Source of the DNA: Arcuatula senhousia
Lineage: Eukaryota > Mollusca > Bivalvia > Mytilida > Mytilidae
Length of the DNA: 64,000 nucleotides
Direction: 5' to 3'
Assembly (NCBI GenBank): GCA_963971305.1
Contig: OZ020306.1
Coordinates: 40,135,512 to 40,199,511 of the forward strand
The translations under genes were made by a program, and so were the position numbers. The notes below the pieces were generated by a model, which saw only the letters and a list, made by a program, of their open reading frames with translations, was not told the DNA's origin and did no database searches. Position 1 is the first letter of the stretch, and the number at the start of each line of letters is the position of its first letter. Shown here in pieces: positions 58,692 through 64,000 of this stretch.

Positions 58692-59183
58692 TACCCCCTT
58701 CACATATAAGAAAATCTCTTACGAGTTGTTACGATTTTCAAAATGTATAGTTTTATGAGTTCTTGCGAGACGTTCGTTCAACCTTCAACGATCTTTTTCC
58801 CGAGTTGTCACAATTTCATGAGTTGTGCGGAATTTTACGAACTCCTGTCCAGCGACGATACGAATTTTGTTTTCGATGTGTTTACGAGCATGTAACGGCG
58901 TCTTTACGATTTCTTTACGAGTGAATTGCGATATTGAAAAGTTTATCTTAACTAACTCGCAAACCAATCGTAAAGGAAGTCCTTTGTAAGGTCTTTTCGA
59001 GTTAGTTACAAGTAAAGGCGAGTCATTTATGATCTCTACGAGTTCTTTACGAATTATTAACGATGTGTTTACGAGTTAAATTATGACAGTGGTGCTAATT
59101 CGAGTAACAAAAAGTGCTTTACGAGTCTTTGCGATGAAACTGGTAAGAACTCGTAAAGAAATTTCGTATATGTGAAAGGGGTA
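58692..59183. mobile_element. 492-bp TIR element rich in TACGAGTT motifs
   Basis: TACCCCCTTCACATATAAGA at the left and its inverse (TATGTGAAAGGGGTA) at the right. The interior repeats ACGAGT/TTTACGA many times in both orientations. Confidence 0.6.
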
Positions 59184-60765
59184 CACTCCCAGCCTGAATC
59201 GCTCACCTTGTCTTGATGTCAACCCTATGAAGAACTTTGTAGAGCTGAATAAAATAAACATTTAAGCAAGCAGCAGCTTTTCTTTTTTAGCAATAGTTTT
59301 TATTATGTAGGCCAAAAACATGCAAAATGTTATTTTAAAGGCCGTCTGAACACTTTGACTCTACAGAGACTTTTATTACGGGCTTAATGAACAGAACATT
59401 TAAGCAAGCAACAACTTTTCTTTATCTGCTATAGTTTCATTATGTAAGCCAAAACATGAAAACATGTTTATTTAGGGGCTGTAATCCCTATAAGGGGTCA
59501 TCTGACAACTTCGACCCTATGCAGACTTTTGTAGAGCTAAATGAGCTGAACATATAAGCAAGCAACAGCTTTTCCCTATCTGCAATATTTTTCATTCTTT
59601 GGCCCCAAATCACTATTTTTCGCCTTAAAGGGGCTGTAACCCCTATAAGGGGTCATCTGACAACTTCAACCCTAAGGAGACTTTTGTAGAGCTAAATGAG
59701 CTGAACATTTAAGCAGGCAACATATTTTCTCTATCTACAATAGTTTTCATTTTATAGGCAAAAACACTATTTTTCGCCTTTAAGGGGCTGTAACCCCTAT
59801 TATGGGTCATTTGGCAACTTCAACCCTATGGAAACTTCTGTAGAGCTAAATAAGCGGAACATTTAAGCAGGCAACAGCTTTTCTCTATCTGCAATAGTTT
59901 TCAAATTCATAGGAAAAGCAACATTTTCCACCGTTAAAGGGTTTTAACCCCTATAAGGGTTCATCTGACAACTTTGACCCTATGAAGACCTTTGTAGAGC
60001 TAAATGAGCTGAACATTTAAGCAAGCTAAAGCTTTTCTTTATCTGCAATAGTTTTCATGCATTCTATAGGCCAAAAACACTATTTTTCGCCATTAAGGGG
60101 CTGTAACCCCTTTAAGGGGTCATCTGACAACTTCCACCCTGTAGAGACTTTTGTAGAGCTAAATGAACTGAACCTTTAAGCAAGCAACAGCTTTTCTCTA
60201 TCTGCAATAGTTTTTATTCTATAGGCCAAAAACATTTTTTATCCTTTAAGGGGCTTTAAATAAGGGGTCATCTGACAACTTCAACCCTATATATGCAGAT
60301 TTTTGTAGCGCTAAATGAGCTGAACATTTAAGCAAGCAACAGCTTTTCTCTATCTGCAATAGTTTTCATTCTATAGGACAAAAACATGAAAAAAAGGCTA
60401 TTTTTGACCTTTAAAGGGTCATAACTAATAAGGGTTCATCTGACAACTTCGACCCAATGGAAACTTTTGTAGACCTTTTGATTCTGAAGAGCTTAAGATC
60501 CTTCGGATTTTTTCTAATTGTTATGGTTGCTGAGTTATAAGCCATTTTAAGTGGTTTTACCCTATGTTCTATATTTAGTATTTAATCGAATCATTTCAAA
60601 ATGAGAATGGTTTGTTGCCAACATGTCATATATTATTCCTGCAAAGTTTCAGTTAAATTGGTTTAGTGGTTTCAGAGGAGAAAATTTTTGAAATTGTTGG
60701 CGGACGACGACGGACACATAGTGATGGCATAAGCTCACATGGCCTTTGGTTAGGTGAGGTAAACA
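59184..60765 (-). repeat. Tandem-core element, about nine units of 150-160 bp (CTCACCTG family)
   Basis: Left CAGCCTGAATCGCTCACCTT; units carrying CATCTGACAACTTCGACCCT and AACATTTAAGCAAGCAACAG; right end GGACGACGACGGACACATAG then AGCTCACATGGCC. The left end is cut by the TIR element at 58692-59183. Confidence 0.65.
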
Positions 60766-60774
60766 CGTAATTAT

Positions 60775-60912
60775 CGAAATTCGGGATTTGAAATTCGATT
60801 TAAGAGATTCGAAGTTCGAGATTCGAGATTCAAGATACAAGATTCAAAATTCGAGATACAGGATTGGAGTTTCGAATTTTGAAATTAGAGATTCAAGATT
60901 CAAAATTCAATA
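60775..60912 (+). repeat. Degenerate GATTCRA short tandem repeat
   Basis: About sixteen variants of GAGATTCGA / AAGATTCAAAATTC in a row. Confidence 0.75.
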
Positions 60913-61042
60913 TACTAATAGCCATCAAAATAGGTCACCTTTGTTGTCATCATGCAACTCTAAAAGGAAAATCTTAACATATTATGCACTTACAAAATTT
61001 TATTGGTCACTTGTGATGATTTAAAGGTCGCTTAGAATTAAA

Positions 61043-61827
61043 TGATGGGTTGCGATAAGACCCTTTTTCAGCTCACCGCGAAAGTCAAAAATAAAATTAA
61101 GTAAATTCTTACACAAAATGTCTTGTTGGAAAGGTTAATGTTTCTATTTTTTGAAAATAAAGGTCTGTAGTTTAAAAGCTTTTTTATTTTTTAGTAGATG
61201 GTGCTTGAAATGAACCACCGCAAATTATTTTAACATTGGTCTATGGGAAAGTGGCGCAAATGAGTGTTATATATCCTTCCCTAAAGTGTAGCTTTGCACG
61301 CGGAACCAGCTCTATATTTTATTCAAGACTTTGTATTACTAAAACACATCTTTTGTGAAAGTTTCAAGCTGGTTCCGCGTGTATGACATACTGAAAATAA
61401 AAAAAAGACAATATTTTTTAACCTTTTGTCAGTAGTTGAAAAATGTGCAAAATATCTCCGTTTTCTTCGGTTTCCTTGAGATTAGCGGTAATTTCAAATT
61501 CAAAATTGTTGTAAAAAGTGATGTATATATATGATGAACATTTTATAGAATTGTAAACACTGACTTCAATTATATTAGCACAAGATTTCAATTCATTGAA
61601 GCCCTACCCTGAAATTTTCTTTATATCAAGATGAATATTTCATTAAAAATGGGTCAACTTTGAACACGATTTTTCAAGCTATGTTCGTGCAAAAGTATTT
61701 TAAAGTAGTCTTTTACAATGGTACAATCATTTTGCTACAAAAATAGGTATAAAGTAACAGGCTATGAAATACTTTTTATTTTTCGTCTTAAGATGGGCCA
61801 AAATAGGGCCTTATCGCAACCCATCCT
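61043..61827. mobile_element. TIR element GGATGGGTTGCGATAAG, copy 2 (opposite orientation)
   Basis: Second copy, reversed, about 785 bp, with the same inner palindrome (GCACGCGGAACCAGCT). Confidence 0.7.
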
Positions 61828-62009
61828 TTCCATAGAAATTTTCATATCAGAAAGCTCAAATTTATGATGACCTTGACCTTAAGACACTGTACCCTGGAAT
61901 TATTTCAGTGTCATTTTCAGTTTATAAAATGTCTGTTAAAATTAAGAATCATCAAATTCAACTTAAGTATATCGTCAGCCCCGCCGATGCCCATCCACGC
62001 AAAGTTTAC

Positions 62010-62285
62010 ATATTATAACCTAGATTTTCATTATTCCGGTCATACAATGTAAACACCCTACAACTTCCAGGTTTTATAATCAATAAATGTTGGTTAATAT
62101 GCTATTTTGCGAGGTTATTTTAGGCCTCATAATGCCCTAAGGTTATAAATATGACTTTTCTTGAACGTAGATAATTGGTCTTAATATAGTACGATACCCT
62201 ACTCGAAAAATCGCTCCTCCGAGATCATCCATAGAGCCCATGATAAAAGTTATCCTACTTTTATTCTCATAGGAATGATTATTAT
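62010..62285. repeat. Right arm of the long imperfect inverted repeat
   Basis: Inverse counterpart of 58432-58691 (TAGTACGATACCCTACTCGA, TTCTCATAGGAATGATTATT). Confidence 0.6.
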
Positions 62286-62439
62286 ATTTGATACGCTCCC
62301 CCGGATAGAATTACCCACGCTGTATCATTCAGTTTCTTCTTGCAAAATCATCAAAACTTTAAATTTCTCCACTCTTGATACTTCTTTTCCGCATGAACAA
62401 CCCAAATCGCGATTGGCACAGCTGATTTAACGCAACTTT

Positions 62440-63475
62440 TTTCAAAAATAATGGGGAAACGCAGGTACAAATATCTGGAAGTCGATTACAGTAAGACTTA
62501 CTTTGTCATCAACGAGTTTTAAAAAAACAACAAATATACAGAAGACCAACTAGTCGACATGCTCAATTTCCTTATCGACAGAATATGAACGTGTTTTTCA
62601 GCAAACAAGAGGGGTTCCAATGGGCACTAATTGTGCACCTTTGCTTGATGATTTGTTTCTACATTCATATTAAGCAGACTTCTTACAGTCTCTTCTAGAC
62701 ATAACAATCGTAGACCAGCTCTCTCTCTCTTTCAACCTCATGTTCCGTTATATTCGATGATGTCCTTTCACTTAACAATTCTAGATTTGGTGACTTTCTC
62801 CATCTCATATATCCCCAGGAGCTTGAGAAAAAGGACACAACGGATTCTAGGAAGTCTACTTCATATTAAGATCTAAATCTCGAAATTGACCCTCAAAGAA
62901 AACTTTCAACAAAGCGCTATGACAAACGTGTAACTTCAACTTTCCAATCGTCAACTTCTCCTTGTTGTGTATCAACATTCCGACCGCTCTTGCTTATATG
63001 GATTCTTCGTATCACAGTTCATTCGTTACTCCAGAGCCTGTGGGAATTACATCGATTTCCTTAATTGACTGAGCGTCACATTTGACACCAAAATTGCTGA
63101 CACAGGGCTATGTTGCACCACGGTTGCTCTCTTCACTCAAGAAATGTTACGGTAGACACCGTGCACTCGTAGACAATTCTCTCAAATGAGTGCAGATGTT
63201 GGTTGGTCGTAGATTTTTTTTTTTTTTTTTACCGGAATTGGAAATAAGCAACACGACGGGTGTGCTTTAGCAGGCAGAAACCGCTTACTCTTCCGGAGCA
63301 CATGGGTTAATTCACTTTTGTCACGACTTGAGTTCGCGTTGTTGATTTCCGTTCGGTTGATTTTATGTTTTGTGTTTCTTCGTGCTGTTTTTGTTCGTGT
63401 TTACTGGTTTCGTCGTTGCCCTTTCGGAATTTTGACCTTTGGATACCCCTTTGGTGCCTCTTTGGTTTTTTGACT
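62440..63475 (+). pseudogene. Decayed reverse transcriptase of the recurrent element, most complete copy
   Basis: KRRYKYLEVDYSKTY, then RGVPMGTNCAPLLDDLFLHS (the family reverse transcriptase motif), LMFRYI and DDVLSLNNSRFGDF (broken YIDD catalytic box, split by a frameshift), LIYPQELEKKDTTDSRKSTS and IVNFSLLCINIPTALAY, followed by the 3' UTR. Numerous stops and frameshifts. It shows that the fragments elsewhere come from one reverse-transcriptase element; I cannot name its clade with certainty (Penelope-like or another non-LTR type). Confidence 0.65.
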
Positions 63476-64000
63476 TACTGACTAATGAAATTAAGATATG
63501 TAAACCACAAGTCATTCATTTTTTTTAAATCACAGGGGCTTGGATTCTGGTCATTTATACGACTTTAAAAAAATGTACCCCTATTCTATAATACCCACAA
63601 AGGAGGAAAGCCGCAATCTTGGCAAAACTTCACCCACCCCCTTCGTAGGCTTATATTCTTCTATGTTAAATGAAAAATTTTTTTTAAGACTTTTTACGAT
63701 GTTTGATCAAAATGAACGGAAGTGATTCGTGATTAGCTTTTTATTGAAAGGGAATTTTGTAAATTTACAGAGGTTACTTGGTTTGGTTAACACAAAAAAA
63801 CACATAAAGATAGAAAATCCCAAAGAACAAAGTGGAACAAGTCACTCGAATTTGTAATAAAGCAAAATTCATGCGTCGGACAAAGATTTATTTGACCTTA
63901 TTCATTAAGACAATGTCATTACCTCAACTGTTCAACGATTTTTCCAGAATTTTATTACTATTATTGCAAGTTTTGACTATGTAAAAGAACATCGTATGGA

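Overview
This window looks like nuclear DNA of a bivalve mollusc, probably a mussel (inference). It is AT-rich and has no operons or long ORFs. Short phase-1 exons are separated by kilobase introns packed with interspersed repeats. Several of those repeat types are ones I associate with bivalves: tandem-core elements with hairpin ends, (ACTC)n/(ACTA)n-tailed SINE-like retroposons, hammerhead-ribozyme repeats, and Crypton-type recombinase genes.

Two cell-surface receptor genes lie tail to tail. Gene A (+ strand, its 5' part lies before the window) has the end of a fibronectin III domain (1-117), a transmembrane exon (511-630) and a cytoplasmic tail made of three consecutive exon pairs, each a 16-19 nt microexon plus an 80-89 nt exon, followed by a short last exon with the stop at 11862. 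Every junction is phase compatible. Each pair starts and ends in phase 1, so it can be skipped without shifting the frame. Each pair carries different tyrosine motifs.

Gene B (- strand, ATG at 47724, stop at 23763) appears complete: signal peptide, five one-exon immunoglobulin domains, a transmembrane exon, a 31-nt microexon and a last exon with one TTYEEIG motif. The nine exons sum to 1917 nt (638 codons plus stop) with consensus splice sites throughout. The A and B tails share the same phase logic (phase 1 to 2 microexon, then a phase-2 tyrosine exon), so they are probably paralogous immune-type or adhesion receptors.

The DNA between and around them is a layered record of transposition. 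12-19 kb holds a SINE with a perfect 14-bp target duplication, a dead Crypton tyrosine-recombinase gene split by a retroelement, and a duplicated MITE. 19-34 kb holds many 3' fragments of one reverse-transcriptase element, a Tigger/pogo-like transposase remnant, SINEs and gene B's 3' exons. Intron 4 of gene B (35.4-43.0 kb) is almost wholly occupied by a 7.3-kb segment with inverted-repeat ends and a 5-bp flanking duplication. Nested in it are a SINE split by a composite of two 670-bp direct copies, a ribozyme repeat and a 1.55-kb AACGT-rich element. 48-64 kb is gene-poor: SINEs, a direct pair of hammerhead-bearing monomers (357-bp spacing), tandem-core elements, two copies of a TIR element in opposite orientation, a long inverted repeat and a decayed reverse transcriptase.

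Exon calls rest on reading frames, splice consensus, phase agreement and recognisable domains, with no transcript or database evidence. Repeat families were grouped by eye from copies inside the window; edges may be off by a few to tens of bases.
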